From Chitinophaga agri (lineage in GTDB: Bacteria; Bacteroidota; Bacteroidia; Chitinophagales; Chitinophagaceae), in contig NZ_CP048113.1 in the NCBI RefSeq assembly GCF_010093065.1, positions 1,984,001 to 2,048,000 of the forward strand: 64,000 nucleotides of DNA. The letters run 5' to 3'. Of this stretch, positions 1 to 8,538 are shown piece by piece. The notes under the pieces are model-generated. The model was given only the letters and a program-made list of their open reading frames with translations. It searched no databases and was not told the DNA's origin. Every line of letters begins with the position of its first letter. Position 1 is the stretch's first letter. Made by a program: the position numbers and the translations under genes.

Positions 1-239
1 TACAAAGTGTGACTGTAATGGTCCCATTCGTTGAAATCACCGATTACGGAAACATATGCAGCATTGGGGGCCCAGACAGCAAAGTAGGTTCCTTTCACGC
101 CTTCATATTCCAGTGTATGCGCACCGAATTTCTCGTACAGGTGCGCGTGAATGCCCTCCTGAAACAACTCTACGTCTCTGGCGGAGAAAAGGGAAAAGGG
201 TACAACTGGCTGTAACTTCGACTTTTTTGATGCTGTCAT
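1..239 (-). CDS. glgB: 1,4-alpha-glucan branching enzyme, N-terminal part (cut by window edge)
   Basis: The gene starts with ATG at 239 on the minus strand and runs off the left edge, so only about 79 residues are visible. They include LYEKFGAH, GTYFAVWAPNA and VSVIGDFNEWD, which match the N-terminal CBM48/isoamylase-like domain of glycogen branching enzymes. The enzyme makes alpha-1,6 branches in glycogen in the cytoplasm. The catalytic GH13 barrel lies outside the window, so the exact member (GlgB rather than a related debranching or trehalose enzyme) is inferred from the N-terminus only. A well-formed Bacteroidota promoter lies 23-52 nt upstream. Confidence 0.85.
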   Translation of the reverse strand, partial: MTASKKSKLQPVVPFSLFSARDVELFQEGIHAHLYEKFGAHTLEYEGVKGTYFAVWAPNAAYVSVIGDFNEWDHYSHTL

Positions 240-261
240 AATAGGGTACTGCTAAGAGTAA

Positions 262-291
262 CAATATAGCTTAAAAAGTAACATCCGCAAG
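262..291 (-). promoter_or_regulatory. Probable sigma-A promoter of glgB
   Basis: On the minus strand CTTG (291-288) is followed by exactly 19 nt and then TATATTG (268-262). This fits the Bacteroidota -33 TTTG / -7 TAnnTTTG pattern and spacing. Transcription would start near 255, giving a short leader of about 15 nt before the glgB ATG. Confidence 0.55.
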
Positions 292-443
292 TATCAGACC
301 GGAAAGAAATCAGGATTGGAATCAGGAATTATTTATAATAAATACTTTTCGCTAAGTAAAACGCCTTTCCGTCGAACCGGTAAGACTACTTTATATAAAA
401 ATGGATGTCCTGAATGGCTCAATTGCCAATTCCTGATTAAAAG

Positions 444-482
444 AAAAAGTCCGTAGAAACAGACCAGCTATTCCTACGGACT
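444..482 (-). terminator. Intrinsic terminator of the DEAD-box helicase gene
   Basis: A 9-bp stem (AGTCCGTAG 448-456 with CTACGGACT 474-482) is followed on the minus strand by a U-rich run (TTTTTC). It sits 27-65 nt past the helicase stop codon. The rest of 240-508 holds only the glgB promoter and AT-rich sequence. Confidence 0.8.
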
Positions 483-508
483 CACATGTAATGCTATTCA
501 GACTAATA

Positions 509-2245
509 CTAGTATCTTTTTCTGAAACCACCAGGGCGGCTACTACCGGCACCACCGCTGTTGCTTCCTTCCCAGCGTCTGCCGCTACCACCTTCACGTG
601 GAGGACGACCACCGCCACCGGAACGACGTTTATCGCCATCCTGTGACATTTCGATACGTACGCTGCGACCATTGTATTCGGCTTTCTTGAAAGTTTCCTG
701 GAATTTACCTACCACGTCGTTTTCCACTTCGAAGAAGGAGTAAACACCTTTCAGGTCAATACGGCCGATCTTGTTGCCACGTACACCGCTTGTGTCGCAG
801 AGGTAACGTAACATATCGCCACGGGTGAAATCATCTACTGAACCCAGGTTGATGAACAGGCGGGTGAATTTGCCACCGCTGCTTCTGCGGTCGCCACCTT
901 CAGCTGATCTTCTTTCTTCTTTCACGTTCAGATCAGGCGCATCCTGGTAGTATTCCAGGAACTGATTGAACTCGAGGGAAGCGAAACGTTTGATGATCTC
1001 TTCTTTGCTCATGGATGCAAATTCTTCGAATATGCGCTCCAGGTATGGTTCGATCTGCTCTTCGTTTACAGTTACGTTGTGTACTTTATGAACGAGGCCG
1101 AACAGTTGTTTTTCACATACTGCGAAACCATCTGGTACATCCACTTTAGTGAACTTCTTACCGATCACTCTTTCGATCTGACGGATCTTTCCGGTATCAC
1201 GACCGGTGATGATCGCGATGGAAATACCGGATTTACCGGCACGTGCAGTACGACCGCTACGGTGCGTGTAGTTCTCTACATCATCAGGCAGTTCGTAGTT
1301 AATTACGTGTGTTACGTTATCAACGTCAATACCACGGGCAGCAACGTCAGTTGCTACAAGTACCTGTAATGATTTCTCACGAAAACGTTTCATTACTTTA
1401 TCACGTTGCTGCTGGGTCAGATCGCCGTGCAGTGCATCAGCGTTATAACCATCACGGATAAGTGATTCTGCGATTTCCTGTGATTCGATCTTAGTACGGG
1501 TGAAGATGATACCGAAGATCTCAGGGTTGAAATCCACGATACGTTTCAGTGCCGCATATTTCTCACGTGGGCGTACCACATAATACTCGTGTTCGATGTT
1601 AGCGTTACCGCTGTTCTTATTACCTACGGTCAGTTCGAAAGGATCTGACATGTACTTCTGCGCAATGCGGCGTACTTCCTGAGGCATTGTAGCCGAGAAT
1701 AACCAGGTGGTTTTCTCTTCAGGCGTATTGGATAATATATTGTTGATGTCTTCCTGGAATCCCATGTTCAGCATTTCATCTGCTTCATCCAGTACAACAT
1801 AGCGTACATTGGCAAAGTTAACGGCCTTTCTTTCGATGATATCGAGTAAACGACCAGGAGTAGCTACAACGATGTGTACTCCTCTTTTCAGATCGCGCAG
1901 CTGCTGCACGATGCTGGAACCACCATAAACAGCGACGATACTTACATCACCCAGGTGTTTGCTGAAGTTCTTCAGGTCGTTGGTGATCTGAAGACATAAT
2001 TCACGTGTTGGGCACAAAATTAATCCCTGCGGATGGCGTTGTTTTACGTCGATCTGCTGTAACAGCGGCAGGCCAAATGCTGCCGTCTTACCGGTACCCG
2101 TCTGGGCCAAACCTACAAAGTCCCTGTCTCCACCCAATAACACAGGAATAGCTTTTTCCTGTATTGGCGTAGGTGCGATAAATCCCAGGTCCTGGATTCC
2201 TTTTAAAATGGGCTCCTGTAAGCCTAAAGTTTCAAATGTAGTCAT
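509..2245 (-). CDS. DEAD-box ATP-dependent RNA helicase with DbpA-type RNA-binding domain
   Basis: This 578-residue protein unwinds or remodels RNA with ATP, probably in ribosome assembly or mRNA decay. All core motifs are present: Q motif PTPIQEKAIP (25-34), Walker A AQTGTGKT (47-54), PTREL, TPGRLLD, DEAD (153-156), SAT (184-186), ATDVAARGID (298-307) and HRSGRTARAG (328-337). A domain near 465-540 (FTRLFINLG to VRIEM) resembles the DbpA/CsdA RNA-binding domain, and the end is a Gly/Arg/Ser-rich tail typical of RNA chaperone helicases. The ATG at 2245 opens directly on the usual N-terminus (TTFETLGLQEPIL). It follows rimO in the same direction, 125 nt apart, and has its own terminator. The choice between DeaD/CsdA and CshA subgroups cannot be made by eye. 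Confidence 0.95.
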   Translation of the reverse strand: MTTFETLGLQEPILKGIQDLGFIAPTPIQEKAIPVLLGGDRDFVGLAQTGTGKTAAFGLPLLQQIDVKQRHPQGLILCPTRELCLQITNDLKNFSKHLGDVSIVAVYGGSSIVQQLRDLKRGVHIVVATPGRLLDIIERKAVNFANVRYVVLDEADEMLNMGFQEDINNILSNTPEEKTTWLFSATMPQEVRRIAQKYMSDPFELTVGNKNSGNANIEHEYYVVRPREKYAALKRIVDFNPEIFGIIFTRTKIESQEIAESLIRDGYNADALHGDLTQQQRDKVMKRFREKSLQVLVATDVAARGIDVDNVTHVINYELPDDVENYTHRSGRTARAGKSGISIAIITGRDTGKIRQIERVIGKKFTKVDVPDGFAVCEKQLFGLVHKVHNVTVNEEQIEPYLERIFEEFASMSKEEIIKRFASLEFNQFLEYYQDAPDLNVKEERRSAEGGDRRSSGGKFTRLFINLGSVDDFTRGDMLRYLCDTSGVRGNKIGRIDLKGVYSFFEVENDVVGKFQETFKKAEYNGRSVRIEMSQDGDKRRSGGGGRPPREGGSGRRWEGSNSGGAGSSRPGGFRKRY

Positions 2246-2260
2246 TGATTTGCTTTGATC

Positions 2261-2278
2261 AGGCTCCGTCGGGAGCCT
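2261..2278 (-). promoter_or_regulatory. Stem-loop just upstream of the DEAD-box helicase start
   Basis: AGGCTCC (2261-2267) and GGAGCCT (2272-2278) form a 7-bp GC-rich stem with a 4-nt loop, 16 nt upstream of the helicase ATG. On the minus strand no T-run follows, so it is not a standard terminator. It would lie in the 5' leader, where a stem could affect translation or mRNA stability. Function is inferred from position only. Confidence 0.4.
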
Positions 2279-2370
2279 TGGTATACTATCTCAGTTTGTT
2301 AAACTGATTAACTCTTAAAATTTAATTCTAATGCCGGTTAACAACCCTAATGGACAATCACTGGTACTGA

Positions 2371-3732
2371 TCACACCAGTTCACCTTCCAGGTCATAATC
2401 GTATGCCTTGGTGATCCTGACATTAACAAATTCTCCGGGTTTCAGACGTTTACTGGTATTAATGATCACTTCATTATCTACTTCAACAGAGTCGAACTCT
2501 GTACGTGCCAGGTAACGGCCTGATTCTTTTTTATCTACGATAACACGGAACACCTGTCCAACCTTTTCCTGGTTCTTCTCCAGGGAGATTTCCTGTTGTG
2601 TTTCCATGATATCCTGTGCCCTGCGTTCCTTTTCTTCTGCAGGGATGTTATCTTCCAGATCATGTGCACTGGTACCTTCTTCGTGACTGTATGTAAATAC
2701 ACCCACTCTGTCCAGACGCATCTTCTCGAGAAAACGTTTTGTCTCTTCAACGTCTTCCAGTGTTTCACCGGGATAACCGGTGATCAGGGTTGTACGCAGG
2801 CAGATGCCAGGTACTTTTTCGCGAATAGCGGTAATGAGCTCCTCCATTTCGACGCGTGTGATCTGACGTTTCATGGATTTGAGCATATTATCAGCCGCAT
2901 GTTGCAGCGGCATATCAATATACTTACAAATATTCGGGAATTCATTCATTACGTCCAGCACTTCCATGGGGAATTTGTGCGGATAAGCATAATGCAGGCG
3001 GATCCATTCAAGACCTTTCACCTGTGCCAATGCCCTGAGGAGATCAGCCAGTCTACGCTGCTTGTAAAGGTCCAGACCATAATAGGTCAGTTCCTGTGCG
3101 ATCAGCATGATCTCTTTTACGCCAGAATTCACCAGTTTCTCTGCCTCTGCTACCAGTTGCTCAATTGGACGTGATACGTGTCCTCCGCGCATTAACGGAA
3201 TAGCACAGAATGAGCAGGTACGGTTACATCCTTCTGATATTTTCAGATAAGCATAGTGGGTCGGCGTCGCCAACAGACGCTCACCGATCAGCTCTGCCTT
3301 GTAGTCAGCATCAAATTTCTTCAGGATCAGTGGCAGTTCCATGGTACCAAACCACGCATCTACGCCAGGTATTTCCGCCTCCAGATCTCCGCGATAACGC
3401 TCGCTGAGACAACCGGTTACGTATACTTTTTCCAGACGACCACGATTCTTTAATTCGATCTGCTCCAGGATGGTATTGATAGATTCTTCTTTGGCCTTGT
3501 CAATAAAGCCGCAGGTATTCACCACGACAATATTGTGATCTTTCTTAGCGCTTTCATGCACTACGTCGATTTCATTAGCCAGTAGCTGCCCGCTGAGCAC
3601 CTCAGAATCTACCATGTTCTTTGAACAGCCGAGCGTAATAATATTAACCTTATCTTTCTTTAAAGTTTTTGTCTTCAAGCGCGAATATTTTAATCTGGCA
3701 AACAAGCCTGAGACTTGTCCGCTCACCGCCAC
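2371..3732 (-). CDS. rimO: Ribosomal protein S12 methylthiotransferase RimO
   Basis: RimO adds a methylthio group to an aspartate of ribosomal protein S12. In the 453-residue reading the N-terminal MTTase domain carries C36 (TLGCSKNMVDSE), C74 and C108, which bind one 4Fe-4S cluster. The radical SAM motif CNRTCSFC (C169, C173, C176) binds the second, and the C-terminus is TRAM-like. The sequence fits RimO better than MiaB (GCSKNMVDSE, MRGGHVSRP). The start is uncertain: 3732 is a GTG, and homology begins around residue 29, so an in-frame TTG at 3678 (LKTKTLKKDK) may be the true start. No ATG is available. In Bacteroidota rimO often lies near ftsY and rpmB/rpmG, as here. Confidence 0.95.
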   Translation of the reverse strand: MAVSGQVSGLFARLKYSRLKTKTLKKDKVNIITLGCSKNMVDSEVLSGQLLANEIDVVHESAKKDHNIVVVNTCGFIDKAKEESINTILEQIELKNRGRLEKVYVTGCLSERYRGDLEAEIPGVDAWFGTMELPLILKKFDADYKAELIGERLLATPTHYAYLKISEGCNRTCSFCAIPLMRGGHVSRPIEQLVAEAEKLVNSGVKEIMLIAQELTYYGLDLYKQRRLADLLRALAQVKGLEWIRLHYAYPHKFPMEVLDVMNEFPNICKYIDMPLQHAADNMLKSMKRQITRVEMEELITAIREKVPGICLRTTLITGYPGETLEDVEETKRFLEKMRLDRVGVFTYSHEEGTSAHDLEDNIPAEEKERRAQDIMETQQEISLEKNQEKVGQVFRVIVDKKESGRYLARTEFDSVEVDNEVIINTSKRLKPGEFVNVRITKAYDYDLEGELV

Positions 3733-3942
3733 GAAGACATCCAGACACGAATTGAAGAGAACAGCGAGACTTACTGTTATGTGACTATGAGCCTAAGTGG
3801 GGGTTATTTAACTAAAGAATTGCAAAGGTAAGATTTTATTGCGAATTGTCAATTACCAATTACGAATTGTATGTTAAAACAATATTTTGACAAGCCGCAA
3901 TATATGATCAAATCAATATAACATCCTCTTTTTCAGCCACCA

Positions 3943-4818
3943 TCAGCTGACTTCTTCCAATAGCCTTTCAGCTCTTCTCCTGGCGATCTTCCTTTTATAA
4001 TGGTACCACCATTCAGGCGCCAGGCGGATCAGCAGGTTATTCATACCGCGCAGTCCTACAATATGATACAGCCCATTGAGCTTTCCCAGCAGGGTCTCAT
4101 CGAGTGCCCGCAAACTCATAGCAAAACCACTGTCTATATATTCCATATGATGCCAGTAGCCGCCTGGCATAAAGAGCATATCTCCGTGTTCAAGAATGGT
4201 GGTGAGTCCCCTCGCCTTTTCCAGTGCCGGAAACTGTTTTGTGTCCAGGTGCTCATGCCAGTTCAGGAAACTGGCGGCACTTTCTACCGTAAAGGGCATC
4301 CGATAGATATAGGGCGCCTGGTTGTTTTCCAGCAGCAATACCCTTTTCCGGCCAACGAACTGTGTATGAAAGATATGAGAGAGATCAATATCATAATGCA
4401 TGTGTGCCACTGACCCGGCCCCTCCGACGAATAACATCGGGTATTTCTTCAGGAAGCCTGACGCCAGCTGATCCGGCCAGGTGAAATCATTGACTATTTC
4501 GGGTGCATGCTGGAAAATGTTAAACAGGAAGATACGGAGCTGTACCGGCCCTTTCTTGACCATATCCAGGTACTCCCCGAACGTTATATAGGCATCTGCC
4601 CCATTCACCAGGGTTTTAGCCCCTGCCCTCTCATTGTTGTACAATCCTACTGTTTGGTGCCCTACTATCGATTTGAAGTAATCCCAGGTCCATTTCTGAT
4701 AGGCCGGCCAGTTTCTACTGAGCCCCGTGATCACTACTGGTTTCCGTGGTTCATAATACTGTTTTCGGAATACTTCAGCTGAAATACTCTCTACGCGATC
4801 TATGGAGGTTAAATGCAT
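3943..4818 (-). CDS. JmjC/cupin-8 domain Fe(II)/2-oxoglutarate oxygenase-like protein
   Basis: The 291-residue protein opens with a PVVITGLSRNWPA motif (27-39) typical of the cupin-8/JmjC family. The HxD metal pair is H141-Y-D143 within AHMHYDIDLSH, and the distal histidine is H223 or H224 in GGYWHHMEY. These residues support an Fe(II)- and 2-oxoglutarate-dependent hydroxylase. Some relatives modify ribosomal proteins or tRNA, and the neighbours here (rimO, ftsY, ribosomal proteins) would suit that, but substrate is unknown. The C-terminus is rich in Arg/Trp/Tyr. It stands alone between two AT-rich spacers; 3733-3942 contains no gene. Confidence 0.85.
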   Translation of the reverse strand: MHLTSIDRVESISAEVFRKQYYEPRKPVVITGLSRNWPAYQKWTWDYFKSIVGHQTVGLYNNERAGAKTLVNGADAYITFGEYLDMVKKGPVQLRIFLFNIFQHAPEIVNDFTWPDQLASGFLKKYPMLFVGGAGSVAHMHYDIDLSHIFHTQFVGRKRVLLLENNQAPYIYRMPFTVESAASFLNWHEHLDTKQFPALEKARGLTTILEHGDMLFMPGGYWHHMEYIDSGFAMSLRALDETLLGKLNGLYHIVGLRGMNNLLIRLAPEWWYHYKRKIARRRAERLLEEVS

Positions 4819-4975
4819 AAAGAAGATACATTAATGAGTACGTGAAACAATAGATACGCCCCGACCTTGCACCGGAGGTGGTAAGTTAACTTAGTTCAGA
4901 TCAATCAATGCAGTCAACCAAACACCGCAATAATAATGCCGCTGCCAACCGGAGATCAGCTGCGGGAAACATAGC

Positions 4976-5006
4976 CATAAAAAAAGAGGCCTCAGGGGGC
5001 CTCTTT
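4976..5006 (-). terminator. Intrinsic terminator of ftsY
   Basis: AAAGAGGCC (4983-4991) pairs perfectly with GGCCTCTTT (4998-5006), and on the minus strand a run of seven T follows (4985-4976 side). It lies 29 nt past the ftsY stop codon. The spacer 4819-4975 shows no gene. Confidence 0.85.
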
Positions 5007-5034
5007 CAATATCTGTAAATACCGGCGTGTCTTA

Positions 5035-5997
5035 TTAGTCTTTAATACTGAACAGTGAATCTACAAACTCCTCTTTACTAAACACCTGGAGATCTTCCAT
5101 TTTTTCACCGATACCGATATATTTCACCGGGATCTTAAACTGATTGGCGATCGCCAGTACAACACCCCCTTTGGCGGTTCCATCCAGTTTGGTAATGGCG
5201 AGCGCAGTTACTTCTGTTGCCGCCGTGAAATGACGGGCCTGTTCGAGTGCGTTCTGTCCGGTTGAACCATCCAGTACCAGCAATACTTCATGTGGCGCAT
5301 CAGGGATCACTTTTTTCATTACACGTTTGATCTTGCTCAGTTCCTCCATAAGATGGGCCTTGTTGTGCAAACGGCCTGCTGTATCAATGATAATAACGTC
5401 CACCTCTTTAGAAGCGCCGCTCTGTACGGTATCAAAGGCAACGGCTCCCGGATCGGACCCCATTTGCTGCTTGACGATCGGTACACCTACGCGGTCACTC
5501 CAGATGGTGAGCTGATCTACCGCAGCGGCCCTGAAGGTATCAGCAGCACCGAGCAATACGCTCTTACCGGCTTTCTTAAAGTTATACGCCAGTTTACCGA
5601 TAGTCGTCGTTTTCCCAACACCATTTACACCAACTACCATGATCACATAAGGCTTCTTGCCTGCCGGAATATCAAAATCGCGGAATCCGCTGTCCGGCGC
5701 ATCTACCAGCAAACCTGCAATTTCTTCCTGCAGGATCCTGTTTAACTCGCTGGTGCCGAGATATTTATCTTTCGATACGCGCTTTTCTATTCTGTCAATG
5801 ATCTGCACGGTCGTATCCACACCAACGTCCGCAGATACCAGCGCTTCTTCCAGGTTGTCCAGTACTTCTGTATCAACGGTGGCTTTACCTGCGATGGCAC
5901 GACCTATTTTGGTGAGAAAACTATCTTTTGTCTTCTGTAATCCCTGGTCCAGGCTTTCTTTCTTCTCCCTTGAAAATAGCTTATTGAAAAAACTCAT
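5035..5997 (-). CDS. ftsY: Signal recognition particle receptor FtsY
   Basis: FtsY is the membrane-associated GTPase that docks SRP-ribosome complexes to the Sec translocon. The 320 residues contain an N domain (about 20-100) and a G domain with G1 GVNGVGKT (123-130), DTFRAAA (153-159), DTAGR, and TKLDG. The protein is short because the acidic A domain of enterobacterial FtsY is missing, the usual state in Bacteroidota. The ATG at 5997 gives the expected MSFFNKLFSR start. It lies downstream of rpmB-rpmG-DUF4295, but a strong terminator (6176-6206) separates them, so it probably has its own promoter in 5998-6175. Confidence 0.97.
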   Translation of the reverse strand: MSFFNKLFSREKKESLDQGLQKTKDSFLTKIGRAIAGKATVDTEVLDNLEEALVSADVGVDTTVQIIDRIEKRVSKDKYLGTSELNRILQEEIAGLLVDAPDSGFRDFDIPAGKKPYVIMVVGVNGVGKTTTIGKLAYNFKKAGKSVLLGAADTFRAAAVDQLTIWSDRVGVPIVKQQMGSDPGAVAFDTVQSGASKEVDVIIIDTAGRLHNKAHLMEELSKIKRVMKKVIPDAPHEVLLVLDGSTGQNALEQARHFTAATEVTALAITKLDGTAKGGVVLAIANQFKIPVKYIGIGEKMEDLQVFSKEEFVDSLFSIKD

Positions 5998-6175
5998 GGT
6001 TATTCTTTTGCGACCGACGCACCGGCATCAAGATATTATATTGACGGTAGTCGATTGTTAAGGCGTTAAGTTACAGAAAATACTCCATAATAGATGAGTA
6101 TTGACTATTGGGGTGTAACAGTGAAGAGACAGTCTATCCTGCAGGATATAACTATTCATATCTTAACTCAACACA

Positions 6176-6206
6176 AAAAGCTGTCCGCCAGCGGCGGACA
6201 GCTTTT
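6176..6206 (-). terminator. Strong bidirectional terminator after the rpmB-rpmG-DUF4295 operon
   Basis: GCTGTCCGCC (6180-6189) pairs with GGCGGACAGC (6193-6202) around a 3-nt loop, flanked by AAAA and TTTT that extend the stem. It is 24 nt past the DUF4295 stop and closes the ribosomal protein operon before ftsY. Confidence 0.85.
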
Positions 6207-6229
6207 ATAGTATAATTGGTAAAGCCGAA

Positions 6230-6403
6230 TTACTTCTGGTTAATGTGCTCCACAACTTTATCCTTGTGCACGATAGCCTCTTTGAAAGAGTATGCACCGG
6301 TTTTAGGAGAACGAACAGCTTTAATAACTTTAGTCCAAACTTTGGATTCAGCTGCTGCCTTCGCGTCTTTTACTTTCGAGTTCTTAGATGCTGCTTTTGC
6401 CAT
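6230..6403 (-). CDS. DUF4295 family small basic protein (probable ribosome-associated protein)
   Basis: A 57-residue lysine- and alanine-rich protein starting MAKAASKNSK and ending VVEHINQK. I recognise it as DUF4295, found almost only in Bacteroidota and nearly always next to rpmB and rpmG. The small size, strong positive charge and operon place it with ribosomal proteins. A Bacteroidota-specific ribosomal protein named bL38 has been reported from Flavobacterium; I suspect, but am not certain, that it is this family. The spacer to rpmG contains a 13-nt tandem repeat. The reading frame is clean and short. Confidence 0.88.
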   Translation of the reverse strand: MAKAASKNSKVKDAKAAAESKVWTKVIKAVRSPKTGAYSFKEAIVHKDKVVEHINQK

Positions 6404-6489
6404 AATATTTTTAAATTAAAAGTTAAAGTGAATCGTCAGAAGTTACCTGTTAATTGCTAATCGCGACCGAATGCATCAACATGCTACCG

Positions 6490-6528
6490 ATTAACGCTCA
6501 ACATTAACGCTCAACATTAACGATCAAT
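6490..6528. repeat. 13-nt tandem repeat, three copies
   Basis: ATTAACGCTCAAC occurs at 6490-6502 and 6503-6515, followed by ATTAACGATCAAT at 6516-6528. It fills the spacer between rpmG and the DUF4295 gene, directly after the rpmG stop codon. It would be transcribed within the operon. Function unknown; it is probably a slippage product. Confidence 0.9.
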
Positions 6529-6530
6529 TA

Positions 6531-6713
6531 TTACTTAATTTCTTTGTGTACAGTTACCTTTCTCAGGATTGGATTGTACTTTTTCAGCTCCAGACGCTCT
6601 GGAGTGTTCTTCTTATTTTTGGTGCTGATATAACGGGAAGTACCAGGCTGACCACTGGTCTTATGCTCTGTACATTCCAATATCACTTGCACCCTGTTAC
6701 CTTTCTTTGCCAT
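6531..6713 (-). CDS. rpmG: 50S ribosomal protein L33
   Basis: The 60-residue protein begins [18 protein letters not shown] and contains [24 protein letters not shown], the L33 core. Only one cysteine (C14) is present, so it is a zinc-free (C-minus) form lacking the paired CxxC motifs. L33 sits near the E site of the large subunit. It lies 31 nt downstream of rpmB and upstream of the DUF4295 gene. Confidence 0.97.
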   Translation of the reverse strand: MAKKGNRVQVILECTEHKTSGQPGTSRYISTKNKKNTPERLELKKYNPILRKVTVHKEIK

Positions 6714-6744
6714 TTTGTATACAATTAAAGTTGAATGCTAACAA

Positions 6745-6981
6745 TTAGATATTTTCTCCAGCTGCACGCAAGTCCTTAACTACTGCATACAAACCATTCT
6801 TGTTGATGGTTCTTAAACCATCAGCAGATACTTTCAAAGAAATCCAGCGATCCTCTTCCGCCAGGAAAAAACGCTTTTTCTGCAGGTTAGGCAGAAATCT
6901 TCTCTTTGTCTTAATATTAGAGAAGGAAACATGGTGACCCGTAATCGGCTTCTTTCCTGTCACCTGACATACTCTTGCCAT
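6745..6981 (-). CDS. rpmB: 50S ribosomal protein L28
   Basis: The 78-residue protein begins [20 protein letters not shown] and contains [19 protein letters not shown] and [15 protein letters not shown], diagnostic of L28. It is the first gene of rpmB-rpmG-DUF4295, all minus strand with short spacers. The upstream region (6982-7229) is AT-rich and has no gene; it should hold the operon promoter. Confidence 0.97.
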   Translation of the reverse strand: MARVCQVTGKKPITGHHVSFSNIKTKRRFLPNLQKKRFFLAEEDRWISLKVSADGLRTINKNGLYAVVKDLRAAGENI

Positions 6982-7229
6982 GATAGAAAAATTTTGGATT
7001 GCAAAAGTCGCTAAATTTTATCGCTTTTGCAAATTATTAATGTGCGATTTTATTAACAATTACGAATTGTGTAAATGTAAAGTACAATTCACGCCTCGTA
7101 AAATATTGAATATCAAAGAAATCCATTGACAGATTTGCTCGAATATCAAGATATCCACATTTTGAAAATAACACAAAATCAGCGATCTATTTTTACAACA
7201 GGGCCGTTTTATGCTTCTACTTTGCTGCC

Positions 7230-7817
7230 TTACAGCAGTACAATCAGACTTCTCAGCACAGCGCCCAATCTCACACTTTCCAGCACACGCTGCTGCGAAG
7301 TACCATGTTTCAGTAACGCTTCTTCATGCGAAGTTACGCACATTTCACAACCATTCAGTGCAGAAACCACCAGACTTACCAGCTCGAAGAACTCTTTGCC
7401 CAGCACCGGATTTGCCATGATGCTCATACGGATACCGGCAGGAGTAACTGTATAGTATTCTTTATTAACGAAATGACGGAAACGATAATACACGTTGTTT
7501 GCATTCATCAGGGAAGTACAGCTGTAGACTTCAGCAATCTCCTTATCTGTAGCTCCTTCCTGTGTAGCCTGCTTCTCAAAAGCAGCCTGCAGGGCAACAT
7601 GTTTTTCATTGGCAGCTACAGACAGACCCAGCAGGAATGCTTCCTTTTTAGTCAGTGTAGACGCTGCTAATGAATTGGTAACGTTTATCTTAAGATCTTT
7701 CAGATAACGGGCATCTGTGTTAGCCAGACTGCGTAAGCGATCGGAAAGATGCTCACTGCTCAGCCCTACTGCTTCCAGTAACTGTACAGCCGTATCTGTA
7801 TTTGAAGTTGCGAACAT
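7230..7817 (-). CDS. ahpD: AhpD-like carboxymuconolactone decarboxylase family protein
   Basis: This 195-residue protein has the AhpD active-site pattern CEMCVTSHE, with C157, C160 and H164, in the second half of an all-helical CMD domain. In mycobacteria AhpD is the thiol reductant that recycles the peroxiredoxin AhpC. Here the gene follows ahpC on the same strand, 93 nt apart with a hairpin terminator between them. The neighbouring peroxiredoxin has the matching two-cysteine C-terminus, which supports a working AhpC-AhpD pair. The spacer 6982-7229 downstream shows no gene. Confidence 0.9.
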   Translation of the reverse strand: MFATSNTDTAVQLLEAVGLSSEHLSDRLRSLANTDARYLKDLKINVTNSLAASTLTKKEAFLLGLSVAANEKHVALQAAFEKQATQEGATDKEIAEVYSCTSLMNANNVYYRFRHFVNKEYYTVTPAGIRMSIMANPVLGKEFFELVSLVVSALNGCEMCVTSHEEALLKHGTSQQRVLESVRLGAVLRSLIVLL

Positions 7818-7853
7818 AATAATTATTTTTCAAATATCGGTAGAAAATAAAAA

Positions 7854-7899
7854 GTCCATAGCCGGACTGTCCTCCCAAAACAGGACGCTGACTATGGAC
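7854..7899 (-). terminator. Branched hairpin terminator between ahpC and ahpD
   Basis: GTCCATAG (7854-7861) pairs with CTATGGAC (7892-7899). An inner stem GTCCT (7869-7873) / AGGAC (7882-7886) nests inside. A T-run follows on the minus strand. It lies 12 nt past the ahpC stop and before ahpD, so it could end most ahpC transcripts and let a fraction read on into ahpD. Confidence 0.75.
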
Positions 7900-7910
7900 C
7901 TTCAATAAAA

Positions 7911-8465
7911 TTAAGCGTTCAGGGTAGCCTGACCTTTTTCCCAGTTACATGGGCACAGCTCATCTGTCTGCAGCGCATCCAGTACACGCAGTACTTCTTT
8001 CACGCTACGACCTACGTTCAGGTCATACAGTGATACCCAACGTACAATACCCTGCGGATCAACGATGAATGTAGCACGGTAAGCTACTTTCTCATTAGCT
8101 TCCAGGATACCCAGCTCTTCAGCCAGTGATTTGGAAGTATCGGCCAGCATTGGGAACTGCAGACCACGCAGATCTTCGTGATCTCTTCTCCATGCAGCAT
8201 GTACAAACTCGGAATCAGTAGAAGCACCAATTAAGATAGCATCACGATCAACGAAATCCTGGTAATGTTTGTTGAATTCAGCAATCTCCGTAGGACAAAC
8301 AAAAGTGAAATCTTTTGGCCACCAGAACATCACTAACCATTTACCGGAATTTTTCAGTTCCTCAGAGCTCAGTTCGTAGAACTCTTTACCTTTCTCGATA
8401 GATACTACTGCCGTCTTCTTGAACTCAGGAAACTGTGCTCCTAAAGATAATGTTACATTCTTCAT
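7911..8465 (-). CDS. ahpC: Peroxiredoxin AhpC, mycobacterial type
   Basis: The 184-residue 2-Cys peroxiredoxin reduces hydrogen peroxide and organic hydroperoxides in the cytoplasm. The peroxidatic cysteine is C57 in FTFVCPTE. The C-terminal ELCPCNW (C171 and C173) has two cysteines two residues apart, the arrangement known from Mycobacterium AhpC (C174/C176), which is reduced by AhpD. No ahpF-type reductase is nearby. An imperfect palindrome about 75 nt upstream (8539-8555) could bind an oxidative-stress regulator. Confidence 0.95.
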   Translation of the reverse strand: MKNVTLSLGAQFPEFKKTAVVSIEKGKEFYELSSEELKNSGKWLVMFWWPKDFTFVCPTEIAEFNKHYQDFVDRDAILIGASTDSEFVHAAWRRDHEDLRGLQFPMLADTSKSLAEELGILEANEKVAYRATFIVDPQGIVRWVSLYDLNVGRSVKEVLRVLDALQTDELCPCNWEKGQATLNA

Positions 8466-8538
8466 TGTGCGTATATGATTTGTTATTTACGTTATATTGC
8501 TTTTATATATTCCCAGTGAGAGCACCACTATTACATTC

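Noticed and set aside
6490..6528. CRISPR array in the rpmG spacer
   Set aside because: Repeats are contiguous without spacers and only 13 nt; this is a simple tandem repeat.
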